Assembly: GCA_029204225.1 (NCBI GenBank)
Contig: CM055102.1
Coordinates: 36,638,585 to 36,702,584 of the forward strand
Direction: 5' to 3'
Length of the DNA: 64,000 nt
Origin: Diphasiastrum complanatum
Taxonomy: Eukaryota > Streptophyta > Lycopodiopsida > Lycopodiales > Lycopodiaceae
This document shows, piece after piece, positions 33,301 to 45,300 of this stretch. Position numbers and translations under genes: made by a program. Under the pieces are notes generated by a model. That model did no database searches, was not told the DNA's origin, and was given only the letters and a program-made list of their open reading frames with translations. Every line of letters begins with the position of its first letter. Positions within the stretch are counted from its first letter, which is position 1.

Positions 33301-36300
33301 TTAACCAACTGAAAGCTTCATCACGAGCGTTGGAAGCCAACCTGGCGCCACGCCAGACTGGACAGCCATAAACAGGTAACTTCCACCCAAGCAAGCCATC
33401 CAACTCAGCCGACAGGTTAGAGCCCGTTGCTTAACCCATTCACATTCATGCAAGGAACACTCAGAATCACAAACCGCGACAGATATGGAAACAACCAGTT
33501 CCTGGACCGAATGGTCCCGATAGCATAACGCTGGCGCCTTGGACATGGTCCCGATGGCATACCGCTGGCGTCCCGGGATACGACCCTCAGCTATGTGCCA
33601 GATCAAAAAGTTTGAAGCGGCCTTACAACTGGTGCTTTTACCGAACCCAGAAGGTAATCATAGTCAGTTTGAGGAAAATCCCACTTTATTAGTAAATCTG
33701 AGAAGGTTACATTTCAAGTGTGTGATCGACCCTGGTCTCCGGGGCGCTGGCATGCCAAGGTGGGCGCCAGGACAACATTCCAACAAGGGAGGCTGAGACT
33801 TGGTTGGAGCTCGCCCTGAGTCGCAACCCGCACTCCCCTATAGTATTGGTGGGATTCGCCACCTCCCCTCATACCAAGTGCTCTGCCCAGGCTGGTAAAG
33901 CACCTTTTCTCTCTCTAGAAAGTCATTTTCTCTCTCTAGAATTTATTGATCCCCAGGCTTCCTTTAATCATGCCTAGATCGTGTGAGGTGATTGCACATC
34001 GATCCGAGCTCTCTGGACTTCACTAGAACCAATCAAAGATTTTCAGCCATAGGAACTTGGCGCCGGTTGGATTCTGGTCACAGTGGGGCCGGGAGCGGCG
34101 CCAGCGCAGGTGGCACCTGGAGCAGCAATGGCGCTGCTGGCGCCAGTGGCGCCGAAAGTAAAGTTTGTAAAGGTAGCTTTACAACATCCAACCCACATTT
34201 ATAAAATCTGATGTCCTCATCAGATGTCAGATTAAAGTAAAGGTGTCTCCCAATTAAAAATAACTATACATTTAAGCTACTTAGAATAGTACTCAATTTA
34301 CTGGCCACTTTTTATTAACATGGTAACTGACACACTACAAGTCGGAGGCTCAGCTCTTTGTATTGAAAAATTACATAACTTGAAAATATCACTTTGTCTG
34401 GAAAAAGCGTAGATTTTATATCGCTTACGTAAAACCCAAGAACCTTATTAACTGGTGACAGTGGCCTTTCTGTGAAATGTTCGCCCCTATCGCTTCTGAC
34501 TTTTGACTTTGGAACTCCTTTGAGCTCCTGATTTGTCCTTGATGCACTTTTTGTTGAGCTCCCTGAGCTCTAGATTTGATCAGTTCCGCACAGGTATCAG
34601 GGCTCCCTGAGCCAAAGGATTTATCGTTTGATTGCCCACTTTATGGTCCACTCCGTGCCTTGTTGCTTTTGCACCTTGATTTCTCTCCTTGTCCCAGCCT
34701 GATCTTGATACTTTTCCTTTTTGGCTCTTTAAGGTAGGCAAAGATTAAGTACTCCGCAACGCACCTCTCACTTAGCTTGAAGTAGTTGTCTTTGAATGAG
34801 CCCAAATGTAACCATTGACCTTGTGGAGAGTCAAGGAGTCGCACCAATTTGATCCGCATACGAACTATCTCTTCGCGTTTGTTTGACTTTCACAATTCCA
34901 TCATTGGTCAGTTGCCTCACAGTCAAAACAAGAAGTGTACATCTAGCTTGGCTTCAAGTAGCTCTCTTTGAATCAGACACATGCACCCAGAGTTTGGACT
35001 AGTCCGATTTCAATACAAACTGTCCCTTAGCGTCCGTTCGAAGTACCAAGTCTCTCATGCAAGACTCAACTTCCACAGTTCCTTCGTTGATCAGCTGCTT
35101 TACACGTAACACAAGTCAACGTACTCATTATGTCTCCTCATCATTGCTGGTCCAGAGAAAACCTATAACAAGCTTTCCTTTCCACAACAAAAACTTGTCA
35201 ACTTATTAGGTCCAAAGTTTGCCAGTCTCCTCGTGTGAGTATGGCTAGGTCACCTTGAATTTGCCCCCGTTTTGATCAACTTTCATTCAAAATTTGCCCC
35301 AAGAGAGAGGTGTGTGTGATAGTTCCCCTCCACTTATAAAATCAGCTGACTGGACTTAGAGTAGAGTTCTCAGACAAAAAGCCTTTCCAACACTTTGCTT
35401 CCCATCTGCTAGGGTTATGGCTTGATCCAACTTGTTGCCAATCTCTGAAGAGGATCCTAGTCTTTCCCCTTTTGAGGAAAAACCCAACTGACATTGGATA
35501 TCACCATTGCTCAGTGAGTTTCAGTTTCGAAGGTAGCCATCCCAAATGAAGACCAACTGCTCCATAGAAGATCTCCCCTGAAATTGCCCTTTCCAACTTT
35601 TGACTTCCTGCTTGCGTCTAGTGGGCGTTGTCGCAAATGAAACTATCCATCCTTTGCAAACATCGAGTCGTTTCGTTGTCGTTCACGTGCTAGTACTTGA
35701 ACTGCGAATCCGCCCCACAAATTCTATAGTCCTCTTTGTTTGATGGTATCAGCCTCCAAAAGAAAGGTTCCTTCTCGAGCCATCAGCTCCTTGTATCACA
35801 AGCAATCATGCAAACCAGGCAAAGCACGGGTACTAAGACTCACCACAAATACATGCAAGCAAGACACTCAGGCAGGTTTACTAACAGGTCAAGGTCCCCC
35901 TTTGAAATAGCCCTGCCAAAGGACCTTTGCCTGGCCGCGCCCATACAGATCGATCACAGAATCAGCCCACAGAGAACACCCATCCAACTATCCGTGCTTT
36001 CACCATTAAGCAACACATTGCCTCAGTTACGCCCCACCAACTCTGGTCGATAGCCCTTATAGCTAACGATCGGTACCTATCCCGCACCGGCAGCGAACCA
36101 CCCGTGCTTTACACCCGAATTTGAGCAGCATCTCTGTATCAATGGTTAACCCATACAGTTCGAATATGTCGCCCCGCACCCCACAAGGCACAGACCGTGC
36201 TTACACCAACCTAATGGCAGCACACTGCCTCATCTGTCCTACGTGCAGACAGCGCCAGGCCTGAACCGCGAGAACTGACCGTGCTTACACCTCAAGGGCA

Positions 36301-39300
36301 GCACCTTGACTCATCAAGTCCCCATTCTGCCGACCACCCCGACCATGGACGCACCCGTGCTTACACTGTGGGCAGCACCTTGCACAACAGTTGTCCTGAT
36401 GAACCCCAAACAATGGCCATTTCCGTGAAATCCGCATAGCTGACCGGCCAGTCGGCTCTGATACCACATGTAGCGCAGGCATCCCAAAGGGAGCCGGGAA
36501 CCACGACTTAGCTTCCCAGCCTTCAACTCATACTACCAAGATGTTATGAATATATCTTTGCTAGTTGATGTAGATTTATCAATTGTCTCTGTCTCTATAA
36601 ATCTATATGCCCAGACAACAGTGTGCTTCTCCAAGATCTATCATTTCAAGATCACTTCACAACATAATCTTGGTGAGATCTAATAACCTTGTATTATTGC
36701 TATATAGCAATGTGATATCACCATACATAATTATTATAACAAAGAATCTATTAATCGATTATAGACATTAAAGTCATTCAGAAAGGAGTTTATTATTTGA
36801 AAATATGCCCTACGTGATTGCTTAAGCCCATATAGAGCTTTATGTGATTTGCACACATGGTTTTCTTTTTCTTTGACAACATAACCTCCTGGCTAAGACA
36901 TGTAGATGTCCTCTTCAATTACTCCATTCAAGAAAGTTGGTTGTACATCCATTTGAAGTACTTCCAAGTCTTCAATTGCAGGATATGATTAAACCATTCG
37001 AATTAAAACTAACTCTTCCATTTGACTGAATGTCTTTCGATAATCCACATTTGGAATCTGAGATAACAAGAACATTTTCTTCTTCTATATTTAATCTTGG
37101 AATAGTTACTAATAGGGGTCAATCATTTTTTTCTTACAAATCTTTGTTGATTCCCTTCTTCATTATCTAATTGCTCAGGTGATCTTCTAAGTTCTACTAC
37201 GAGTTTGATTCCCTTGTGCATCTTAATGATCAATAGGAACATTTTCTTCTTTAATGGTAGAACTTGGAATAGTTACTGATAGGGTGAATTAGTTGCTTTT
37301 CCTTTTGTCTTGAAATCATACAATTGATCATTAATGAAGACAACATCTGTTACGGCCCTAATGGGGGGTTTGTACCATTAGGGGGCTACCTTAGATGTAG
37401 GGGCCAGGCCTAATTTGGGTAATAGCTAAGTAAGACCTTAGGCTATGCCTGCATGCGGTATAGGCATGTGTGTTGCATCCTAGGAAATTTGTTGAGCTTT
37501 TCTCTTGCCCCCGTTTCCTAGAAGCTACCACCGTCTGATCATACACACGTGCGATCCGCATGGCATCCTCCAACGAGTTCAAAGAATTGCGCTTGCATTC
37601 ATTCTGAAAATCCGCTGGCAACCCATTCACAAACTGCCACTCAGCATACTTTTTCGAAAAATGCGGCACTTTAGTAAGAAGATCCATGAACTCTTGGACA
37701 TAAGTGTCCAAGTCACGCGACCCCATCTTAAGCTCCACAAAATGCCGATATGAGTCTCTTTCATCCACAGTCATAAATGCTTTCAGTAATACCTCCCGAA
37801 AAGCATCCCAAGTGACTGGCTTAGGATCGAGATCTCACCACCATGACATGGCTTTGCCTTCCAAAAAAATCAGTAATGAAGAAATCGAAGAAAAAATCTA
37901 AGTCATCAGTCAGAGATGCCTTCAAACAGGGGTTGTGCTTCAATTGTGGCAATGCGGGCCATCTGGCTAAGGAGTGCCTGTTAAAGAACAAGTCCTCATC
38001 TAATCTTGTGACAGTTGATTTGCCAGCAGGTAAAATGGAAATTGATGTTATTAATAGTGCTTGTGAATGTCAATTCAGTACATTGTCTTTTGGTCCTCAC
38101 AATTTGTTTCGAGTAAGGGGCAAGTTGTTAGGGAAAGATGTGAATGTATTATTGGATTCGAACAATACTCATAATTTTATTGATTCTCAACTTGTGCAGA
38201 GACTCCAGGTGCCTACCAAGCCAAGTGACCATCGTTATGTGGTTAAGCTTGCGTCGGGCGCAGATACTGAAGTTTTTGAAGTAATGGTTCCGGATTTGGA
38301 GCTGGATCTTCAAGGCCATATTGAGAAGATTAATTTCCATGTTTTAAACCTGGGCCAATCGGACATAATTTTAGGATATGAGTGGTTCTTTAGTAAATCT
38401 GATAGTTTGCAAATTGATTTTAAGAAGCATGAGTTACGATTCATAGATTCTAGTGGTAAAGTTGTATCCATTTTTGGTGATGATACTGGAACTCAGTTTC
38501 CGATGGTTACATCGGCGGAATTAATAAAGGAAGCTCATAATTTTGATTGTTACTATCTTGTTTTAAAATCTTGCTTAAGTGGAATTGTTTTTGAGTCTTC
38601 ACATGAGAATAATAGTACTAAATCGATTATTGATAGTAATTTCATTGTGAATGATGAAAATCGGTATGGTAATTTAGATCATGATCATGAAGAGAAACAG
38701 TTATTAGCAGATTTAAAGCAAGAATTTAGTGATGTTTTTCCAAGTGAACTTCCACATGGTCTACCTCCGTCTAGGTCAGTAGATCATAAGATAGAATTAA
38801 TTCCGGGTAGTCAACCTATCTTCCGACAACCGTATCAATTTAGTCTGAAGGAAGAGGAGGAAGTGACTCGACAAATTGAGGAGTATCTCCGAATGGGTCA
38901 CATTCAACCTAGTAAGTCACCATGGGGGGCGCCAGTCCTTCTTAAGGATAAGAAAGACGGTACTTTCCAGATGTGCGTGGATTACAAGGGGTTGAATTAA
39001 GTTACCATTAAGAATAAGTATCCTCTACCTAGGATGGACGATTTGGTTGTTATGAACAAGATTCTCATTTTGGACCTATATGGCAAAGAGTTCTGAGTGG
39101 CTCTCAATCAGGAACTGATTTGCAAGGTGATCAGTTGGTTATGAAAGATAAGAAGGTAGTGGATGATTTTTCCATTCGGAATGGAATTCTGTTCCGAAGG
39201 GGAAAAGTGTGTGTACCAGGGGTGGATGCATTAAAAAAAAAAAATTATTTGAATGTCATGACGCACCTTGTGCTGGGCATCCAGGTATACATCATACTCT

Positions 39301-42300
39301 AGATTTGGTACGAAGGGACTCTTTTTGGCCAAAGTTAAAACCTTTCGTAGAATCATATGTGTTGAACTGTGATCAGTGCCAGCGGAATAAAGCAGAACGC
39401 TTAAAGGCTGGTGGACTATTACATCCATTGGATATTCCTTCTAAATGATGGGATAGTATTTCGATGGACTTTGTAGTTGGTTTACCGAGGACGAATAAAC
39501 AGAATGATGCAATTTGGGTCATAGTTGATCGGTTAACAAAATTCGCTACGTTTATTCCGGTAAAGACTACAATTAAAGCGTTTGATTTAGCTCAAGTATT
39601 TGTTGAACGTTTGTTCAGGCTATATGGGTTGCCATCTAACATTGTTAGTGATCGGGATCCTAAGTTTACAGGCCGATTTTGGACAATAGTGTTTGAAAAT
39701 CTTGAGACGTCTTTGAGCATGGGTTCGACTGATCATCCGGAATCCGATGGTCAGATTGAGAGGACTAATCAGACAATGGAACAAATGCTTTGTGCATACG
39801 TTTCGCTTAGGCAATCTCAATGGGAAAAGTATCTTCCATTGATTGAGTTTGCTTATAACAGTAGTAAGCATTCGGCTACTGGGTATAGTCCGTTTATGCT
39901 TATGTATGGATTTCAGCCTAGATCTCCGATAATGGTTGAAACTGAGTCGATCAAAATTCAAAAAGTAGCAGATTTTTTGTGTGAAATGCAAGAAATGTTA
40001 CAGTTAGCTCGTGAAAATGTTCTACGTGCCCAGGATCGGGTAAGACATTTTGCTAATATGAAAAGATCGCCTCGGGAGTTTCAAGTTGGAGATTAGGTGT
40101 ATCTTAGAATTCTGAAGGATTCTAAGGTAATGCGCACTGGGAAGCATTACAAACTGTTTGCTAGGTACAGTGGACCTTTTAGAATCTTGAAAAAGATTGG
40201 ATCTTTAGCTTACCGAATAGAGTTACCAGAGGAAACCAAGGCTCATCCTGTGTTTCATGTAAGTCGTCTGAAGGTGAGTTTACATGAGAGAGATCATGTT
40301 GGTTCTGGTACTAATCTAGATTCGTTTGAAGACTTATCTGAGAGGATTCCTTTAGAACTTGAAAGGATTCTTGATACAAGATCCAAGCGATTGCGAAATC
40401 GAGATGTTATTGAGCATCTGGTTCATTGGAAAGGATATTCTGATGATGAGAATTCATGGGAAATAGAAGGTAATCTAAAGAAGAGTTTCCCGGACTTTGA
40501 GTTCTGAGGACAGAACTAAAATAAGGGGGGAGGTATATTACGGCCCTAATGGGGGGTTTGTACCATTAGGGGGCTACCTTAGATGTAGGGGCCAGGCCTA
40601 ATTTGGGTAATAGCTAAGTAAGACCTTAGGCTATGCCTGCATGCGGTATAGGCATGTGTTGCATCCTAGTATGGGATAGGATGTACATGCACTATGTCTA
40701 TGTATGGGTCTTTGTTATTGTGAGTTAGGGGTACCTACATGCAGTGGACATGCATGGGAGTTAGACATGAGTTGATAGCACGCTTACATGTGGATTCATT
40801 GCATGGACAGGCAGGGGAGGGGCTATATATACCCCATCCTGTGTCCATTTGATTCATTGAGAGTCTACGGCCGTTATGCTGTCGGATTGGTAAGCGCTTC
40901 CTATCATTGAGACTTGCCATACTCCCTAGTGCTCGGGGGCTAGATCGGACGATCTAGGATTGGTTGGGACGGTTTCGTCCACTGCACTCCTTTATTGTGT
41001 TCTTTACGCTCATTCTCTATGGGGGGACGTTTTAACATCTCTGCTAAAATATTTTGTTGATATTGGATCATACAGATTTATATCCCTTATGATCAATAGA
41101 GTAGCCAATAAAGATGCACTCAAGCTTCTTCCTCAAAAATGTACAAAGGCTATGCATCCAAACACCTTCAAATGCTTAATGGAAGGGGTTTGAGACTTGG
41201 TTCTCGACATATGCCTTGAATTGTTTGAAACAATCAAGAGATTTTGGCTTTTGTTTGATAAAGAAAACAATTGTTCTTTTAGAGAAATAATCTATAGATG
41301 TGATAAAAAATCTCGCTCCCCCTAAAGCAACAATTTGTATGGCGCCACATAAGTCACAATGAATGAGTTTTAGAAAACCTTTGGCTTTATGAACATTGTC
41401 AAACTTGAAAGGCAAGCTCGACTATTTTCCAATAATATAGCTTCACAAACTGTAAAAGACGTCCTATTTGATAGATCTAATTCATTGACCATATGTTTGT
41501 CAAAGATATGCCTCATGCTCTGGTGATTTGAATGCCCTAGTTTCTAATGCCAAATGACATTCTTAGCAAGAAATTAGTAACGGCCAAAGCTTGATCTTGT
41601 CTAATAGATCTGCCATGACTTAACTTCTATAGAAATCCATGTCTTATCCCTAGTGCCCGCACTTGATTATCTTTGTCAAAAATAACACAATGATTGGAGT
41701 AAAAAACAATGTCATGTCCTAAGTCAGCAATTTGACTCATAGACAGCAAGTTTCTAATTAGATTGGGGACATAAAACACTCCAAGAATTAGATTGGCAAC
41801 ACCATCTTTGAGTTGTAACTATAGAGTTTCTTCACCGTGAATCTGGTGTGGATTACTATCTCCAAGTTGAACAAACTTGTTTGAGTTACTCTCTTTGTAC
41901 TCAACAAACCCATTTTTATGATTGATCATATGTTGTGTTGCTCCCGAATCTAGATACCAAGACCTTGGATCTTGTAAATCTTCATGCCTAGCCATAAAAG
42001 CATTTGCTAGATTCTCGGATTCCTCAGAGTCACCAGTAGCTGTATTAACTTCTTGTCATTTCTTCTTCTTGCCTTTAATACAATCTTTTATCAAATGTCC
42101 TTTCTTCTTACAGTAGTAGCAAATTATGTTAGTCTTTGAAGAAGAAGCCTTATTACTTGAATCCACAGATGCACGTTCCGTTCCGGAACATGATCCGGGA
42201 ATTCCCGTTAGGGTTTCCCGGATAGTAAATTTTTTTTGTTTTTTTTTTTGGAAAAGTTGCCACTATGGGTATCATGTGAAAAGTTGCCAATATGGGTTTC

Positions 42301-45300
42301 AGATGGTTTCAGATGGCTGCATTCATCAAAAATTTGGACATCACAGATCTGCAAATTTCATAGTTGTGCATTCACAGATCTGCATTCACAGGCTACATTC
42401 ATCAGAAATCTGGACATCAGTAGATCTGCAGACCATTGGCGTAAGAGAGACAAAATCAGATCTTCGTGTCAAATATCAGATTCAGAAAAAATACCAGAAC
42501 GTGGTTGCAGCGGATCGCGATCCGCTGCAACTCAGCTTGAATCATCCTTCTGATTTTTCTTGACTTGTGGATTAATTGAAGTAGATTTTGTTTGACATTG
42601 GTTGTTCTTTCGTTTGTCCAAGACTTTTGACCAAGAAATGAAGTTTTGGCCTAATTTTCATAAAAACGGACTATTTATTAATTTCAAAGATTTGTATAGG
42701 TTGCAAAATCCATACAGCAAATTGTACAGTCCGTACAGAGGATTGTATAAACTGAATCATAGTACAACAATCTTTTCCAGGAATTTTAGGCAAAATCCTG
42801 GTTGATTAGTGTACTACAGTACTTGCAGTTAGAAAGTTTTGTTGATATAACTTTTTTGGGGCTACAATACGTTGAAATATTGATGGGGCATAAATTCTGA
42901 AAAAATTGTGGGCTACAGCCTATAGTACCTACAGTCAAATTTTTCAATGATTCTTTGAGCTATGGTACTTGCAAAGTTTTGGTTAGATTATCGGCTACAA
43001 CAGATCTAAGGAAGCGGACCCTGCGTCCAAACATGCGTCGTCCGGACGCGGATGCGCCAGGGGTGCGTCCGGGTCCCCGGACGCGTCCGCTTTTTTATTT
43101 TTTTAATTTTTTTTAATTTTTTTAGAGTTATTTAGCCAAAAAAAAAAAAATGGACGCATCCGACCCCGCATCAGGGTCTGGACGCCGGACGCAGACGCGG
43201 AGTGCCCACGTCCGGCCCGGACCCTCATGATACAAGAATTTTTGGGACAAATCTTGGTTAAATTTGCTGGGCTACAATACTTAGAAATATTTTTTGGTAC
43301 AAATCTTGACTAAATTATTTGGGCTACAATACACGACTTTTTAGGGTTGGTTAATTTGTAGACCAACAGTGAGTGCTTGCATAAAAATTCGTGAATAAAA
43401 TTTTAGATACTTAATGTATTATCTTATTTTGGTCGAAAATTGCAATCCCATTCTATTTCCATCATCCCATCACAGATGGGTTCTTCTAGTGATTTAATAA
43501 ATGATAGAAAAGTTTGATGGAAACAATTTCTACATGTGGAAATTTAAGTGAGACTGGTACTTCTGGCTAATGACTTAAGGGATATTGTGACTGGTACTAA
43601 GTTCAAACTAGAACATAATTGCTTGCTATTGCAAGGTGGAAGCAGAAGATGGCAAAGCCCTTGCCACCATTGCTTTAAGCCTAAGAGATTCACAAATCTC
43701 ACATATTAGCATAGTTAATTGTTCCAATGAGAGACAGGACATTTTGACTGGTCTTTATGAAGTCAAAGATGTGGGTTCAAAGCTGTTGCTAAGAAAGAAA
43801 TTCTTTTCCTTCAAGATGGATAGGCTTGATGCAGTGGTTGTGCATGTTAATAATTTTCAATCATTATTAGAGCAAAGGGCTTCTATGAGCTCACCAGTGG
43901 ACGACTCACATGTTGTAATGACTTTGTTGCCAGTCTATCAGAGAGTTATGAACACTGGAGCATGATTGCTTTTACACAACCACAGTTGACTTTGTCAAAA
44001 GTCATATCCATGTTATTGTGAAATGAAATCAGAAAAAATTGTTCTAACTCCAATAGATCCATTGCATTGTACTCAAAAGTAGAATTATGGTAAGAATTAA
44101 CACTTACTCACAAGCCACTCCTATATGCTAATGAAAAAAGAATCATTAAAAACAGATTGGACATATTAGGCAAAGAAAGTGCAAATCTAAAAGTGAGAAA
44201 CTCACCTCATTAATGCCTTTGGCCCAAACCAAGATGGCAATTTCAATTTAGTACAACTTCCAAACATGATATAAAACTACCTTCAGCCAAAAGCACTAAA
44301 AAATGCAATGAGATGGAGAACAAGAAACAACCTTGTGAGAACTCATTTCTGGCACTTCAGCAAGGCACTTTTGTTTGAATTTCTTGAATGTGTCTGTGAT
44401 ATCACAACCACAAAAGTTTTGACAAAAAATAAAAGTTCCGCTACATAATGAGTCATAAAGGAATTACCAACAAAAAGCTACCCTATATAGGCTTAGATTC
44501 TCCTCTTAATTACATCCATTTCTATTGATTTTCCAACAAAAGTTGTTCCCTTGCAATGTGATGTCTGATAAAACCTATGGTACACAATTGATGCAAATTT
44601 GATATTCAAGATCAATGATTGAAGAGATTAGAAAGCCTACCATCACGCTTATTATATGCCTCATCTGAAATTGTGTATTTTTCCACCAAAGAAGTATCTT
44701 CCAACCAGCCTCCAGCAGTTACAGATGTTGGGTCAAGGTCCACTATGTGCAAACGATACCTAAAAGAATGTTATCCCTCATAAATAAATTCAGCTTACAA
44801 TACACAAACCTCATCTAAAATCCTCACAGCAAAGAGCAAAAAGATTTCTTTCTCCACATCTAACAATGGACTGTTTATGTTTTAGGTTTAAACGTGTAGA
44901 AATAGATAAGGGAAATGATTGGCAAACGAATAAAGCTCAACATAGCCTATAAGATGCCTGGAGACTGATTATAGCGCCCCGATGTTTCTTTGAAAGTGAG
45001 AATGGAATGCAAAAGGGAAGAAGATACAACTTCCACGAACTCAACAAAACTTGAGACACCAAGAAGCTTTGTCAAAGAGAAATTGGTTGTTGAAAGGAGG
45101 AAAAGACTTAACTACTTGGGATTTCACTTGAAATAGAGGTGAGAATTTACATCTAAGGAGCTAGTAAACTTTGTGATCATGAGACATGCATACAGGATAC
45201 AACCCATGTATTTCACAATCATCTTAAATGACAAGCTGGCCATCATCAAGGAGAAATAGCATAAGTAAGAATAATGGCAAAACACCTAACAAGGAAAATA

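Larger units (their letters stand above)
32998..36529 (-). mobile_element. Minus-strand LTR element without coding capacity (LARD/TRIM-like)
   Basis: Read on the minus strand: a 61-bp remnant of the 5' LTR (36529-36469), an initiator-Met primer site (36466-36454), about 2.3 kb of non-coding interior, then a complete 1189-bp 3' LTR (34186-32998). The sequence before that LTR, GTGGGTTGGA, is a weak purine tract. The interior has only short open frames, so it depends on other elements. No target duplication could be verified because the 5' LTR is truncated. Confidence 0.8.
37348..41037 (+). mobile_element. Chromodomain Ty3/Gypsy retrotransposon (chromovirus), rearranged
   Basis: Bounded by TGTTACGGCCC (37348) and, at the 3' LTR, TATTACGGCCC (40536) ... 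TTTTAACA (41037). It contains an inverted gag segment (37487-37865, minus), zinc knuckle, protease and RT start (37843-38997), integrase, and a C-terminal chromodomain (39080-40507). The RT palm and RNase H are deleted near 39000-39120. The short word ACATCT appears at both junctions (37343-37348 and 41035-41040), consistent with a target duplication overlapping the LTR ends. Interrupted host sequence is a minus-strand Copia element. Confidence 0.88.
36780..42135 (-). mobile_element. Minus-strand Copia element, degenerate, split by a Gypsy insertion
   Basis: Minus-strand order: zinc knuckle (YCKKKGHLIKDC, about 42130-42080), protease (WYLDSGATQHM, about 41970-41935), GAG-pre-integrase, integrase (LIHCDLCGAI...GGARFFIT, 41370-41290) and its C-terminus to about 41040. 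It then jumps across the Gypsy element to the linker RDVVFINDQLYDFK (37345-37300) and RT (QMDVQPTFLNGVIEEDIYM, ALYGLKQ, about 36990-36830). Numerous stops. RT catalytic and RNase H parts are gone, replaced by AT-rich sequence (36530-36780) that may be LTR. The interruption restores cleanly when 37348-41037 is removed. Confidence 0.85.
27910..44331 (-). other. TBCB: TBCB intron 4, about 16.4 kb, filled with retroelements
   Basis: It is bounded by donor GTTGTT after exon 4 and acceptor TTTTTGGGCAG before exon 5; both flanking exons are phase 0. From the gene's 5' side it holds a Copia gag fragment, a GC-rich foldback-like patch, a minus-strand Copia element split by a chromodomain Gypsy element, a minus-strand LTR element without coding capacity, Gypsy and Copia RT pieces, an inverted LTR copy, GA arrays and a tandem duplication. 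27930-28700 and 34187-36453 show no genes. The intron must be removed whole for a functional product. Confidence 0.9.

Noticed and set aside
30411-34186. Reading LTR copies A and B as the two LTRs of one inverted element or as a DNA transposon with long terminal inverted repeats
   Set aside because: Copy B is tied to a minus-strand primer site at 36454-36466 and copy A is truncated at a Copia junction. No transposase and no matching target duplication were found; they are separate LTRs.
32993-34191. Copy B as a solo LTR
   Set aside because: The flanking five bases (GTAAC and TCCAA) do not match, and a primer site plus a second LTR end lie in the expected place at 36454-36529.
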